From NCBI GenBank assembly GCA_947259365.1, contig CAMYMC010000046.1:32026-96025 (forward strand): a DNA stretch of 64,000 bases, written 5' to 3'. This DNA is from an uncultured Acidimicrobiaceae bacterium (GTDB lineage: Bacteria > Actinomycetota > Acidimicrobiia > Spongiisociales > UBA5794). Each line of letters begins with the position of its first letter. Positions within the stretch are counted from its first letter, which is position 1. The notes under the pieces were generated by a model. That model did no database searches, was not told the origin of the DNA, and saw nothing but the letters and a program-made list of their open reading frames with translations. Positions 17,682 through 27,464 of this stretch are shown here, piece by piece. The position numbers and the translations under genes are program-made.

Positions 17682-18875
17682 CTACGCGACCTCGAGCACG
17701 ACGGCCATGGCGCTGTCGCCACCGGCGCATCCCGAGAAGAGCCCATAGCCGCCGCCGGAGGCGATGAGCTCCTCGATGAGCTCGATGATCGCCCTCAACC
17801 CCATCGGCGCCTGGGGGTGGCCCCAGATGAGCGGCGATCCGTTGTTGTTCACGCTCTCCGGCGCCAGGCCCATCTCCCGGCAGAAGAACACGTCAGCGAC
17901 CGCGAACGGGTTGTGGGTCTTGACTGCAGCACAGTCGGCGATCCCGATGCCGGCCCGTTCGAGGGCGTGACGCGCCGCCGGCACGATGGCCTTCGGCATC
18001 ATCCCCTTCTCGACGCGGGCTTCGCCGTAGCTCACGATCCGGATCTCGACGCCCGGGTTGTGCGCGAGCTCCCGAGCCCGCTCCCGAGTCGCCACGATGA
18101 TGCCGGCGTTCCCGTCGGCGGGATGCGTCTGGGACCCGTACGTGACGGATCCACCGTCGATGACCGGACGAAGGGCAGCGAGGCCCTCCGCCGTCGTCTC
18201 GTAGACGCCCTCATCGGCCTCGAGGGTCCCCAGCGACTTCTTCCCCCTCTTCAGCGCGACGGGGACCATGTACGCCTTCTGGAACGCGCGGTCCCCGGCG
18301 ACCGCTTTCTCGTACTGCTCGTAGCGGATCAGCGTGAGCTCGTCCTGCTCCTCGCGGGTGATGCCGGACTCGCGGGCGAGGTTCTCCGCGGTGGCGATCA
18401 TCGCCAGACCGGCGTGGGGATCCTTGTTCATGTTCCCGAGGACCGGATCCTCCGAGGTCCCCATGCCGCCGGGCCCGTGCGGGTCCGGGTAGTAGACGTG
18501 GGGGCCGTTGGACGTGCGGTCACATGCCGCCGTGAGCACGCAAGACCGCTGACCGACCTCGACCTCGACCGCGGCTGCGGCGAGTGCCCGCGCCGAGGTG
18601 GCGCACGCCTGTGACACCGTCGGGCCGGTGATGTCGGAGGCACCGAGCATTCCGGCGAGCCAGGGTGCGCCATAGAACGAGTAGGCCTGCTGGACGGTGA
18701 TACCGAGCACGATCCCGTCGAACGAGGCCGGGTCGATGTCCCGGTCCTCGAGGAACGAGCGCCCCACGTCGCCGGCGAGCCGGATCGAGTGGTAGCCGCT
18801 GAGGCTTCCCTGCCAGCGGCTGAACGGCGTCGACCAGTAGCCGCCGTAGGGGATGAAGGATTTCTCGAGAGCCAT
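17682..18875 (-). CDS. Thiolase (acetyl-CoA acyltransferase family)
   Basis: 397 residues from ATG 18875 (preceded by GGAAAGGCTAGG), 4 bp after the stop of the upstream bifunctional gene. The thiolase nucleophile Cys is in VSQACATSARAL. The His region reads KTHNPFAVADVFFCREMG, and GLFSGCAGGDSAMAVVLEV at the C-terminus holds the second catalytic Cys. It would carry out the terminal CoA-dependent cleavage of a 3-oxoacyl-CoA. As the last gene of the 15 kb operon it completes a beta-oxidation set with the fused dehydrogenase/hydratase. Confidence 0.9.
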   Translation of the reverse strand: MALEKSFIPYGGYWSTPFSRWQGSLSGYHSIRLAGDVGRSFLEDRDIDPASFDGIVLGITVQQAYSFYGAPWLAGMLGASDITGPTVSQACATSARALAAAAVEVEVGQRSCVLTAACDRTSNGPHVYYPDPHGPGGMGTSEDPVLGNMNKDPHAGLAMIATAENLARESGITREEQDELTLIRYEQYEKAVAGDRAFQKAYMVPVALKRGKKSLGTLEADEGVYETTAEGLAALRPVIDGGSVTYGSQTHPADGNAGIIVATRERARELAHNPGVEIRIVSYGEARVEKGMMPKAIVPAARHALERAGIGIADCAAVKTHNPFAVADVFFCREMGLAPESVNNNGSPLIWGHPQAPMGLRAIIELIEELIASGGGYGLFSGCAGGDSAMAVVLEVA

Positions 18876-18879
18876 GGTC

Positions 18880-20880
18880 CTAGCCTTTCCCACTGCCGGT
18901 TACGAATGCTGTGATCCTCTCCCGGGCCGCGTCCGTGCACGCCGTGGCGCCGAACGCGGCGTAGCCAACCTCCAGCGCCGCCGTCAGCGTCGCGGCCGCA
19001 GCCGCCTTGAGGATCGCACCCTCGATGAGGGCGATGACCTCTTCGTCGAGCGACCCCTCGTCGAGGATGGGCTGTGGAACGTCCTCGAAGCCGACCACGT
19101 CGACGGGCCCGTCCGGGATCGCCTCCACCTTCCCGACGAGCTCATGGACGCGGGCGACAGCGGCGCGGCAGAGCGACGCGTGCTCGGGGGCCAGAGCGTC
19201 GACGATGCCGAGTCGCCCGGCCTCGCCGGCCGCGAGCTCTTCGCCCTCGCGGATCATCCGGTGGAACACCGGGGCGGCGGCCGGCCAGCGGCGGTACGGC
19301 ACGACGAGGGCGCCGATCCCGGGAGCGATCCCGAGCGTCGTCTCGGGGAAGCGGAGCAGGGCATCCTCGACGGCGACGATGCCGTGGCATCGCAGCGCGA
19401 GCTCGAGGCCTCCACCGAGGGCCATCCCGTTGAGCGCGGCGACGACCGGCTTGTCCATTCCGTCGAGGTGGACGAGGAGCCGGGAGCAGTCGCGGGCATA
19501 CTGGGCGGCGGCCGCGGCGTCACCGAGCATCGAAGGGAAGCGACCGATGTCGGCGCCGGCGCAAAAGGCGCGGGGGCCGTAGCCGGTGATGACGAAGCCG
19601 GCGACGCCCGGGTCGTCCTCGTGGGAGCGGATCGCGGCGAGGAGCTCGTCGGTGACGTCGTCGTCGAGCGCGTTGAGCGCCTCGGGACGTCTGATCGTCA
19701 GCACCCGCACGTCGTCGATCTCGTCGACGAGCACGTAACGCGAGAACCGCCCGTACTCGGCCAGAGCCTGCATCGGCATCGGCATCCCGGACCGCTCGTC
19801 CGAGAACCGGCCCAGGATCCTGCTCGCCTCGCCCTCGCCGACGTCCGTGAGCAGGCGGAACGGGCCCTTTCTGAACCCGAGGGCGAGCCGGCATCCGAGC
19901 TCGAGGTCGGCATCCTCGCCGATCCCCCGGTCGACGACGTCCATCGCCTGGGAGAAGAGCACGCCGAGCAACCGGTCACGCACCGCCGCCCGTGTCTCGG
20001 CGTCGACATCGACGTGCTCGCCCGGCCCGAGGGTGTTCCAGGTCTCGACGGAGCGGAACACCGGCGCCGGGCGGTAGTGCTCGCCCTCTTCCTCCATCTG
20101 CAGCGTGTTCGTCTCGACGATGATCGGGTTGCCCTGGGCCATGTTGAGGACGAAGAACGGGCCGGCGTGGACGAACTCGCCGGCCACCTCGTCGATCTCC
20201 GCCGCCGAGGCGCGGGCGAGGAGCAGACCGGCTTCGTTGCACCAGTTGTCGAAGATCCTGTCGAGCATGAAGCACACCGCGTCGGACGTCTCGAGGGGAA
20301 CCTTGCCGGTGGCGCACAGCATCCAGCGGAGGTCGTCGAGGGTCCTCCGGTCGACGCCGTCCCACGCCACGACCTCCACGACCGGGTTGCGGAACGCCGG
20401 GGCGAAGAAGTGGGTGACGGTCGCTCGCTCTGGGCGTTCGAGACCGGCGAAGATCCGTTCCGCCGGGAGCGAGCTCGTGTTCGACGTCACGAGGCAATCG
20501 GCGCCGACGATGCCCTCGATGCGGGCGAAGATGTCGCGTTTCAGCTCGAGGTTCTCGGTGGCGGCCTCGATCACCCAGTCGCAGCCGGCGAGGACGCCGT
20601 AGTCCAGGGTCGTCTCCAGGCCCGCCTTCACGGCGTCGGCGAGGTCTGCGGTGAGCTTGTTCCGGGCGAGGCCCTTGGCGACGTAGGCCTCGATCCTCGC
20701 CCGGGCGGAGTCGAGCGCCTCCTCGACGACGTCGACGAGGACCACCTCGAGGCCGGGGATCGCGCTCGCCAGGTAGTAGGCGATGTCGGGGCCGATGGTT
20801 CCGGCGCCGACGACGCCGACACGGGACGGCAGCGGCCGGCTGGGCGCCTCGAGCATCGGGTTGGCGCGGGTCGCGCTCAC
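18880..20880 (-). CDS. Fused 3-hydroxyacyl-CoA dehydrogenase / enoyl-CoA hydratase
   Basis: 666 residues from GTG 20880 (ribosome site GGAGGA just upstream, start 8 bp after the previous stop). Residues about 15-320 are the NAD-binding dehydrogenase (VGVVGAGTIGPDIAYYLASA; VIEAATENLELK; SNTSSLPAERI; THFFAPAFRNPVVEVV). Residues about 385-660 are a crotonase domain (AFCAGADIGRF oxyanion loop; LGGGLELAL and FPETTLGIAPG carrying the two catalytic Glu). This order is the reverse of FadB/FadJ, where the hydratase comes first. It would hydrate and oxidise an enoyl-CoA before thiolysis by the next gene product. Confidence 0.92.
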   Translation of the reverse strand: MSATRANPMLEAPSRPLPSRVGVVGAGTIGPDIAYYLASAIPGLEVVLVDVVEEALDSARARIEAYVAKGLARNKLTADLADAVKAGLETTLDYGVLAGCDWVIEAATENLELKRDIFARIEGIVGADCLVTSNTSSLPAERIFAGLERPERATVTHFFAPAFRNPVVEVVAWDGVDRRTLDDLRWMLCATGKVPLETSDAVCFMLDRIFDNWCNEAGLLLARASAAEIDEVAGEFVHAGPFFVLNMAQGNPIIVETNTLQMEEEGEHYRPAPVFRSVETWNTLGPGEHVDVDAETRAAVRDRLLGVLFSQAMDVVDRGIGEDADLELGCRLALGFRKGPFRLLTDVGEGEASRILGRFSDERSGMPMPMQALAEYGRFSRYVLVDEIDDVRVLTIRRPEALNALDDDVTDELLAAIRSHEDDPGVAGFVITGYGPRAFCAGADIGRFPSMLGDAAAAAQYARDCSRLLVHLDGMDKPVVAALNGMALGGGLELALRCHGIVAVEDALLRFPETTLGIAPGIGALVVPYRRWPAAAPVFHRMIREGEELAAGEAGRLGIVDALAPEHASLCRAAVARVHELVGKVEAIPDGPVDVVGFEDVPQPILDEGSLDEEVIALIEGAILKAAAAATLTAALEVGYAAFGATACTDAARERITAFVTGSGKG

Positions 20881-20887
20881 GACGACG

Positions 20888-23311
20888 TCATCCTCCTCCG
20901 GCGCCGGCCACGGCGGTCTCTTTCTCCCGCAGGGCGCGGATGATCTTCTCCGGAGTGATGGGCAGGTCGAGGATGCGAACACCGATCGCGTCGAAGATGG
21001 CGTTGCCGACTGCCGGAGCGGTGGCCACGATCCCGGGCTCGCCCGCTCCCTTCGCCCCGAAGGGGCCGTACGGGTCGTCGGTCTCGACGAACTCGAGCTC
21101 GATGGGGAAGTCGAGGTCCGCCGCCGACGGCATCTTGTAGTCGGTGAACCCGGCGTTGAGGATGCGACCCTCTTCGGTCTTGATCTCCTCGTAGAGGGCG
21201 TAGCCCACCCCCTGGGCGATGCCGCCGTACATCTGGCCCCGCAGCGCCTGGGGGCTGAGCACGCGCCCCACGTCGGTCACCGCGACGAGCCGGAGGATGC
21301 GGACCTCCCCGGTGTCGACGTCGACCTCGACCTCGACGCCCTGGACCCCGAACGTGTAACTGGCGGACATGTTCCCGATGCCCCTGTCCCAGTCGGGAAG
21401 CTCGGTGGGCGGCTCGTAGAAGGCCTCCTCGGTGAAGATCGTGCCGACACCGCCCTCCTTCGTGAAGTGGACGGCCCGGAGGAAGCGGCCGAGGTCGATC
21501 TGGAGCCACGGCTCATCGGGCGCATCGACGACGAAGAGCCGTCCGCCCTGAAGGTCGAACCGGTCACGGGTCACCGACGTGTAATCGAATCCGGCCGGGC
21601 TCACGTCCTCGCCCCGGTCGCGGAGCCGGGCCAGGTTCCGCTCGACCTCGGCCGGGTACACCTTCTCGGCGTGCTCGAAGATCCGCGCCCTCAGCTTCTC
21701 GCAGGCCATCACGGCGGCGTTGCCGGCCATGAACGCGCCGCGGCTCGCGTGGGTTCCGACGTCCCACGGGCTCGTCGCCGTGTCCGTCTCGTTGATGTGG
21801 ACGTTCTCGGGCTCGACGCCGAGGGCCTCGGCGACCATCAACGTCAGGGCCGAATGGAGGCCCTGGCCCATCTCGACACCGCCGTAGGCGACGTTGACGT
21901 GGCCGAAGTCGTCGAGCTTGAGGATGATCCCGCTGCCGTCCGAGGCGTAGATCTTGCCGCCCCCGCCGACGTTGATGAGCGAGGCCATGCCGACGCCGCG
22001 TGCCGTGCGCCGCTCCGGTCCGCGGGCCTCCTTCCAGTCGATGCGAGCCGCGGTCCGGTCCAGGCACTCGGTCAGCCCACAGGTCGCGAGCTTCAGTCCC
22101 ATCGGGGTCACGTCGCCGGGCTGGTTGCTGTTGAGGAGCCGCATCTCGTAGGGATCGATCCCCGCCGCGGCGGCGAGGTCGTCGAGGCTGCTCTCGATCG
22201 GCCACGTGATCTCGGGGTTCCCGTAGCCCCGCATCGCCTGGCAGTACGTGTTGTTCGTGTAGACGATCCTCGAATCGAACCTCACCGCCGGCACCCGGTA
22301 CAGCGACGTCGCCGCCACCAGCATGACGTTCGGGTACGTCGCCCCCCACGACGTGTACGCACCGTTGTCCTGGACGACGTCGACCTCGCGGAACGTGAAG
22401 CGCCCTTCCGCATCGCAGCCCTGGCGGATGAACATCGACGCCGACTGCCGGGGAGAGAGATAGGCGAACTCCTGCTCGCGGTCGTAGAGAATGCGCACCG
22501 GCTTGCCCGTCGTCCAGGCGAGGAGGATGGAGATGTACTCGTAGGCGTGGGTGTCGAGTCCGGTCCCAAACGCGCCGCCGACCGCCGGCACGACGACGCG
22601 CACGTTGCGGCCCTCCAGGCCGAGCGCAGCGAGAATGCTGTTGAAGTCCCGCTGGGCGAGGAACGGGATCTGCGTCTTCGTCGTGATCGTCAGGTTGCCG
22701 TTGCGGTCGAACTCGGCGATGCAGCCCGACGTGCCCAGCGCCGCCTGCTGGATACGGGGAACCGTGTAGGTGCCTTCGACGACGTGGGCAGTGCGCTCCT
22801 TCGCCGCGTCGAGGTCGCCGGATGCGTGGCGGCACGGCAGCGGAACGACGTTCGACGTGCGGGGGCGTCCCGCGGCGTCGGTCTCGTGGATGAGGACGGC
22901 GCCCTCGGCAAGGGCCTCCTCGGGAGTGAACACACTCGGCAGCGGCTCGTACTCGACCTCGATGAGATCGACGGCCTCGCGGGCGATGTCGGGGTCGATG
23001 GCGGCGACGGCGGCGACCTCGTCGCGGAACTGGCGGACCTTGCCCTTCTTGAGCACGAGGTTGTCGCGCATGAAGCCGTACCGGACCTCGGGGACGTCGT
23101 CGGCGGTGATGACAGACCGCACTCCGGAGAGGGCCCGCGCCCTCGAGGTGTCGATGTGGACGATGCGGGCGTGGGCGTGCTCGCTGAACTTGATGGCGCC
23201 GTGGAGCATGCCGGCGACGGTGATGTCGTGGATGTAGCGCGCCGTGCCGGCGAGCTTGTCGGCCCCTTCGGGTCGCTGCGCTTCGGTGCCGACGTGGCGG
23301 TACTTGCTCAC
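20888..23311 (-). CDS. Molybdenum hydroxylase large subunit (xanthine dehydrogenase/CoxL family)
   Basis: 807 residues from GTG 23311, overlapping the iron-sulfur subunit stop (GTGA). Molybdopterin-cytosine-dinucleotide enzyme features are visible: RPEGADKLAGTARYIHDI, GGAFGTGLDTHAYEY, and KGAGEPGIVATAPAVGNA with the catalytic Glu. It is the third subunit of a three-gene hydroxylase with separate iron-sulfur and FAD proteins. Such enzymes hydroxylate or reduce N-heterocycles, aldehydes and aromatic CoA thioesters. The surrounding genes suggest ring hydroxylation of indoleacetate at C2 (inference). 4-Hydroxybenzoyl-CoA reductase or nicotinate-type activity are alternatives. Confidence 0.9.
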   Translation of the reverse strand: MSKYRHVGTEAQRPEGADKLAGTARYIHDITVAGMLHGAIKFSEHAHARIVHIDTSRARALSGVRSVITADDVPEVRYGFMRDNLVLKKGKVRQFRDEVAAVAAIDPDIAREAVDLIEVEYEPLPSVFTPEEALAEGAVLIHETDAAGRPRTSNVVPLPCRHASGDLDAAKERTAHVVEGTYTVPRIQQAALGTSGCIAEFDRNGNLTITTKTQIPFLAQRDFNSILAALGLEGRNVRVVVPAVGGAFGTGLDTHAYEYISILLAWTTGKPVRILYDREQEFAYLSPRQSASMFIRQGCDAEGRFTFREVDVVQDNGAYTSWGATYPNVMLVAATSLYRVPAVRFDSRIVYTNNTYCQAMRGYGNPEITWPIESSLDDLAAAAGIDPYEMRLLNSNQPGDVTPMGLKLATCGLTECLDRTAARIDWKEARGPERRTARGVGMASLINVGGGGKIYASDGSGIILKLDDFGHVNVAYGGVEMGQGLHSALTLMVAEALGVEPENVHINETDTATSPWDVGTHASRGAFMAGNAAVMACEKLRARIFEHAEKVYPAEVERNLARLRDRGEDVSPAGFDYTSVTRDRFDLQGGRLFVVDAPDEPWLQIDLGRFLRAVHFTKEGGVGTIFTEEAFYEPPTELPDWDRGIGNMSASYTFGVQGVEVEVDVDTGEVRILRLVAVTDVGRVLSPQALRGQMYGGIAQGVGYALYEEIKTEEGRILNAGFTDYKMPSAADLDFPIELEFVETDDPYGPFGAKGAGEPGIVATAPAVGNAIFDAIGVRILDLPITPEKIIRALREKETAVAGAGGG

Positions 23312-23790
23312 GCGGGTCTCTCCATCATCAACTCTGCGGCCGCCCGGACCGACTCGACGATCTGAACGTAGCCGGTGCACCGGCACAAGTTGCCCGTCAG
23401 GGCGTATCTGATCTCCTCCTCGCTCGGATCGGGGTTCTCGGCGAGCAGAGCGACGCTGGCCATGATCATGCCCGGCGTACAGAAGCCGCACTGGGTGCCG
23501 CCGAACTCGAGGTATGCCGTCTGCACCGGAGACAGCTCACCGCCCGGCTCGAAGAGGCCCTCGACGGTCGTCACGCTGGTCCCGTCGGCCTCGCACACCG
23601 GATAGAGGCACGACACGACGGCGGCGTCGTCGACGAGGACGGTGCAGGCACCACACTCACCCTCTCCGCAACCCTCCTTGGTGCCCATCTCCCCGAGCAC
23701 GTCTCGCAGGACGTCGAGCAGCGTCCGGTGCACGTCGACCTCGACGGCCACATCGTGCCCGTTGAGCCGGAACGCGACCTCCTCTCTCAT
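23308..23790 (-). CDS. Molybdenum hydroxylase [2Fe-2S] subunit
   Basis: 160 residues from ATG 23790, overlapping the FAD subunit stop. Both iron-sulfur sites are complete. The plant-type cluster is in [15 protein letters not shown] plus [10 protein letters not shown], and the alpha-helical cluster is in [13 protein letters not shown] plus GNLCRCTGY. It transfers electrons from the molybdenum site to the FAD subunit. It is short and stand-alone, as in CoxS and HcrC. Confidence 0.94.
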   Translation of the reverse strand: MREEVAFRLNGHDVAVEVDVHRTLLDVLRDVLGEMGTKEGCGEGECGACTVLVDDAAVVSCLYPVCEADGTSVTTVEGLFEPGGELSPVQTAYLEFGGTQCGFCTPGMIMASVALLAENPDPSEEEIRYALTGNLCRCTGYVQIVESVRAAAELMMERPA

Positions 23791-24647
23791 AGCACCCCCT
23801 CGCCGGGAGCGGCCCGCAGCCGCTCGAGGGCACGGCGGAGGAGCACACCGGTGAGGTGCCGCCGGTAGTCCGCAGTGGACCGCACATCGGTGATCGGCGA
23901 GATCTCGTCGGCCGCAGCCGTCGAAACCCGGGCGATGGTCGCATCGTCGAGGGGGGAGCCGACGAGCAGCCCCTCGGTGTCGCGCAGCCGCTTCGGAACC
24001 GGTGCGACCGCTCCGGCGGCGAGACGGGCCCGCACACACGACCCTTCTTCCATCTCGACGAGGGCGGCGACCGAGACGGTGGCGACGTCCATCTTGACCC
24101 TGGCTTTGCGCAGGTACACCGAGCGCACGTCGCCGGCGCGAGGAGGCAGGAGAATCGCGGTCATGACCTCGCCGGGCGCCAGAGCCGTCTCCCCCGGCCC
24201 GACGAAGAACTCCTCGAGTGCCATCTCGCGGGCGCCGGCGCGGTCACGCAACTCCACGACCGCGTCGTAGACGAGCAGCGGCGGCGCCGCGTCGGCGCCG
24301 GGAGAGGCGTTGCACAGGTTCCCGCCCAGGGTCGCCATGTTGCGGATCTGGCGGCTCCCGAAGGGGCGCATCGAGTCGATGAGGGCCGGGTAACCGGCGG
24401 CAACCGCCGGCTCGGCCTGCAGCTCCGTCAAGGTGACGGACGATCCGATCCGGAGTCGGGCGCCGTTGTCGATGCCTCCCAACTCCGCGACGTGCCGCAG
24501 CGAGATGAGCGCAGCGGGGGCGGCGGCGCGCTTGTGGATCTGGACCATGAGATCGGTCCCGCCGGCGACGAAGCGCGCCCCGGGCGTGGCGGCGGCGATG
24601 TCGAGAGCCTCGGCGAGGGAGCGGGGACGGTGGTAGTCGTAGCTCAC
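23787..24647 (-). CDS. Molybdenum hydroxylase FAD-binding subunit (CoxM family)
   Basis: 286 residues from GTG 24647, overlapping the CoA-transferase stop. FAD-binding motifs are GARFVAGGTDLMVQI and NMATLGGNLCNASPGADAAPPLLV. No extra 4Fe-4S insertion like that of HcrB is seen, which argues against a true 4-hydroxybenzoyl-CoA reductase and for an oxidative hydroxylase. It passes electrons to an acceptor such as NAD or quinone. Confidence 0.92.
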   Translation of the reverse strand: MSYDYHRPRSLAEALDIAAATPGARFVAGGTDLMVQIHKRAAAPAALISLRHVAELGGIDNGARLRIGSSVTLTELQAEPAVAAGYPALIDSMRPFGSRQIRNMATLGGNLCNASPGADAAPPLLVYDAVVELRDRAGAREMALEEFFVGPGETALAPGEVMTAILLPPRAGDVRSVYLRKARVKMDVATVSVAALVEMEEGSCVRARLAAGAVAPVPKRLRDTEGLLVGSPLDDATIARVSTAAADEISPITDVRSTADYRRHLTGVLLRRALERLRAAPGEGVL

Positions 24648-25855
24648 GCGATCACCTCCGCGTCGCGCAGCTCCGCGAGCTCCCCGGCCCCGTAGCCGGC
24701 CTCGGCGAGGACGGACTCGGTGTGCTCACCGTAGGCCGGGGCGAAGGGGAGATCGCCGCCGCGCCTGTCGAGATGCTCGACGGGGACCGCCGGCGGCGGC
24801 AGCCGGACCACGGTGCCGTCGGGGGCGACGGTGCGCAGCGCCGTCTCGGCCACGAACGGGAGCTCGGGGACTCCCTCGACCGCGCTGATCGGCGAGTGGG
24901 GCACCGAGGCCGCGACGAGCGTTGCGGCGACGTCGCCGGTCGGGTACCGGCTCGTGATGGCGGCGATCCTGGTGTGGAGCTCCTCGCTCGCCGCCCGGCG
25001 GCCCTCGTTGGTGGCGTAGTGCGCCTCGTCGAGCTCGGCGAACATGGGCTGGTCGATGAGGCGGCCCCATTGCGCATCGCTGCCGACGGCGGCGTAGATG
25101 TAGCCGTCCGCGGTCGGGTAGGCGTTCACCGGGAAGAACTGGCGATGCTCGTTGCCGTTGCGGCGCAGCTCCTCCGCAGGGCTGCCCATGTCGAGCAGCG
25201 GGGTGAACGTGTGCAGCCACGAGGCAGCTCCATGGGCGAGGGAGACGTCGATCATCTTCCCGTGCCCGGAGCGTTCCCGCTCCAGCATCGCCAGCGCCAC
25301 CTGGGCGAAGACTTCGTCCCCTGCCTTGAGATCGGCGATCGGCGGCCCGCACTGCATCGGCGGGCCCCCGCGCTCGCCGGTCAGGTCCATGTAACCGACG
25401 AGGGCCTGGGTGACCGGGTCGTAGCCCGGAACGTCCGGGTAACGGGTCCCCATCGCCGAAACGGAGCACCAGATGAGGTCCGCTCGCACCGAGCGCAGCG
25501 TCGGGTAGTCGATGCCGAGCGGGACGTGGCGCGACGGCATGGTGTTGGTGCAGAAGACGTCCGCGTCGAGCTCGCGGATGAGCCGGTGGAGTGCCTCCCT
25601 CCCTCGCGGGTCCTTGAGGTTGAGAGCGATCGCCTCCTTCCCGACGTTCGGGGCGACGTAGTAGCTGTGACGGTCCTCACCGGCGACGGGCCGGCCGATG
25701 TAGCGGTTCGGGTCGCCCTTCGAGGCCCGGCCCGGCACGGGGGTCGACTCGATCCGGATGACCCGCCAGCCGAGGTGCACGAACCGCAGCGTCCCGTACG
25801 GCAGGCTCAGCGCCTGCTCGAGGCTGAGGACGATCGGGCGATCCGGCGAGCTCAT
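24644..25855 (-). CDS. Family III CoA transferase (CaiB/BaiF)
   Basis: 403 residues from ATG 25855, 4 bp after the mutase stop. The catalytic Asp lies in DVPGYDPVTQALVGYMDLTG. Other family marks are RVIRIESTPVPG and ALNLKDPRGREALHRLI. Family III enzymes move CoA between carboxylic acids, commonly from succinyl-CoA or acetyl-CoA to an aromatic or branched acid. In the proposed pathway it would activate a phenylsuccinate-like acid for the mutase encoded just upstream (inference). Confidence 0.9.
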   Translation of the reverse strand: MSSPDRPIVLSLEQALSLPYGTLRFVHLGWRVIRIESTPVPGRASKGDPNRYIGRPVAGEDRHSYYVAPNVGKEAIALNLKDPRGREALHRLIRELDADVFCTNTMPSRHVPLGIDYPTLRSVRADLIWCSVSAMGTRYPDVPGYDPVTQALVGYMDLTGERGGPPMQCGPPIADLKAGDEVFAQVALAMLERERSGHGKMIDVSLAHGAASWLHTFTPLLDMGSPAEELRRNGNEHRQFFPVNAYPTADGYIYAAVGSDAQWGRLIDQPMFAELDEAHYATNEGRRAASEELHTRIAAITSRYPTGDVAATLVAASVPHSPISAVEGVPELPFVAETALRTVAPDGTVVRLPPPAVPVEHLDRRGGDLPFAPAYGEHTESVLAEAGYGAGELAELRDAEVIA

Positions 25856-25859
25856 CGGC

Positions 25860-27464
25860 TCAGAAGCGGACGGGTTCGCGGTAGCTCCCGTAGACCTTGC
25901 GGAGGGCACCGCACACCTCGCCGACCGTTGCGTACGCTTCGACGGCGTCGAGGGTCTCGGGCATGACGTTGCGTCCCTCCCGTGCCGCCGCCTCGACCGC
26001 ATCGAGCGCCGCCGTGACCGATGCCTCGTCCCGCCCGGTTCGGACCTCGCGAAGCCGCTCGACCTGGCGCGCCGCCTCCTCCTCGCGGTACCCGTGGAAC
26101 TCGATGGCGCGCTCGTCCTCGTCGTCGCGGAAGATGTTCACCCCCACCTTCTTCACCTGCCCCGTCTCGACGAGGAGCTCGCGCTCGTAGGCCTGCCGGC
26201 TGACCTCGGCCTGGACCCGGCCCTCGGCGACGCCCTTGACGATGCCGCCCTCGCCGTCGAGCTTGTCCATGACGCGAACGATCTCGTCCTCCATCTCGTT
26301 CGTCATCGTCTCGACGAAGTACGACCCGGCGAGAGGGTCGACCGTGTCGGCGAGCCCCACCTCGTGGACGAGGAGTTGCATCGTCCGCAGCGAGATCTTC
26401 GCCGCGTGTTCGGTCGGGATCGTGTAGGCCTCGTCGTAGCTGCACAGCGCCATCGTCTGGGCACCGCTCAGGGCGCTGGCGAGCGCGTAATACGCGCCCC
26501 GCATGATGTTGTTCTCGGGCTGTTCGATCGTGAGCCCGGCGCCACCGCCGCCGGCGATCATCCGCAGCTGCATCGCCTTCGCATCCGTCGCCCCGTACTG
26601 CTCCTTGAGGACCTTCGCCCACAACCGGCGACCGGCCCGGAACTTGCACACCTGCTCCCACAGGTTCCCGTACACGTCGAAGTTGAACGTGATGCCCCTG
26701 GCCACGCTGTCGACGTCGAGGCCCCGATCGAGGGCGTGGTCGAGGTACGCCCTGGCGATGGCGAGACCGTAGGCCATCTCCTGGACCGGGCTCGCCCCGG
26801 ACTCCCGGATGTGGTAGCCGCAGACGCTGACCGGGCTGTACGTCGGGACGTTGCGGGCGCAGAACTCCATCGTGTCGCCGACGAGCTTGATCGACGGCTC
26901 GACCGGGAAGATCCAGGTCCCCCGGCCGATGAACTCTTTGAGGATGTCGTTTTGCGCCGTGCCGCGCAGCGTGGCGAGGTCGAAGCCCCGTTTGCGGGCC
27001 ATGGCGAAGTACATCGCCATGATCGGCACCGCCGCCCCGTTGATCGTGAGCGACACGGTGATCTCGTTGAGGGGGATGTCGGCAAATGCCTCTTCCATGT
27101 CGGCGAGGGTGTCGACCGCCATCCCGACCCTGCCCACCTCGCCGTCTGCCATCGGGTCGTCGGAATCGAGCCCGCACTGCGTCGGCAGGTCGAACGCGAC
27201 GTTGAGCCCGGTGTTGCCCTTCTCGATGAGGTAGAGGAACCGCTCGTGGGTCTCGGCCGCGGTGCCGAACCCGGAGTATTGGCGCATGGTGAAGGGACGG
27301 GACCGGTACATGTGGGGGTGGATCCCGCGGGTGAACGGGTACTCGCCCGGCGCGCCGATGCCGCCGGTGCCCCCGGAACGCTCCAGATCCTCGGCGGTGT
27401 AGACGGGCTGGATCTCGAGGCCCGATTCCCACGTGACCCGCTCCGGCTGGTGCTTCGTGCTCAT
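25860..27464 (-). CDS. B12-dependent acyl-CoA mutase, large (catalytic) subunit, methylmalonyl-CoA mutase type
   Basis: 534 residues, the catalytic TIM-barrel half without the B12-binding domain, which is a separate gene at 27461. Conserved parts include TMRQYSGFGTAAETHERF, VAFDLPTQCG, GRGTWIFPVEP and VSVCGYHIRESGA (His that positions the substrate). By my alignment from memory, the Tyr of RQYSG and the Arg of GRGTW match Tyr89 and Arg207 of methylmalonyl-CoA mutase. The substrate or product therefore probably has a free carboxylate. This disfavours 2-hydroxyisobutyryl-CoA mutase. In this operon a benzylmalonyl/phenylsuccinyl-CoA interconversion fits better than propionate metabolism. Confidence 0.9.
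   Translation of the reverse strand: MSTKHQPERVTWESGLEIQPVYTAEDLERSGGTGGIGAPGEYPFTRGIHPHMYRSRPFTMRQYSGFGTAAETHERFLYLIEKGNTGLNVAFDLPTQCGLDSDDPMADGEVGRVGMAVDTLADMEEAFADIPLNEITVSLTINGAAVPIMAMYFAMARKRGFDLATLRGTAQNDILKEFIGRGTWIFPVEPSIKLVGDTMEFCARNVPTYSPVSVCGYHIRESGASPVQEMAYGLAIARAYLDHALDRGLDVDSVARGITFNFDVYGNLWEQVCKFRAGRRLWAKVLKEQYGATDAKAMQLRMIAGGGGAGLTIEQPENNIMRGAYYALASALSGAQTMALCSYDEAYTIPTEHAAKISLRTMQLLVHEVGLADTVDPLAGSYFVETMTNEMEDEIVRVMDKLDGEGGIVKGVAEGRVQAEVSRQAYERELLVETGQVKKVGVNIFRDDEDERAIEFHGYREEEAARQVERLREVRTGRDEASVTAALDAVEAAAREGRNVMPETLDAVEAYATVGEVCGALRKVYGSYREPVRF

Noticed and set aside
20888..24647. 4-Hydroxybenzoyl-CoA reductase
   Set aside because: The FAD subunit lacks an evident extra 4Fe-4S loop, and the operon context favours an oxidative hydroxylase. 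Not fully excluded.
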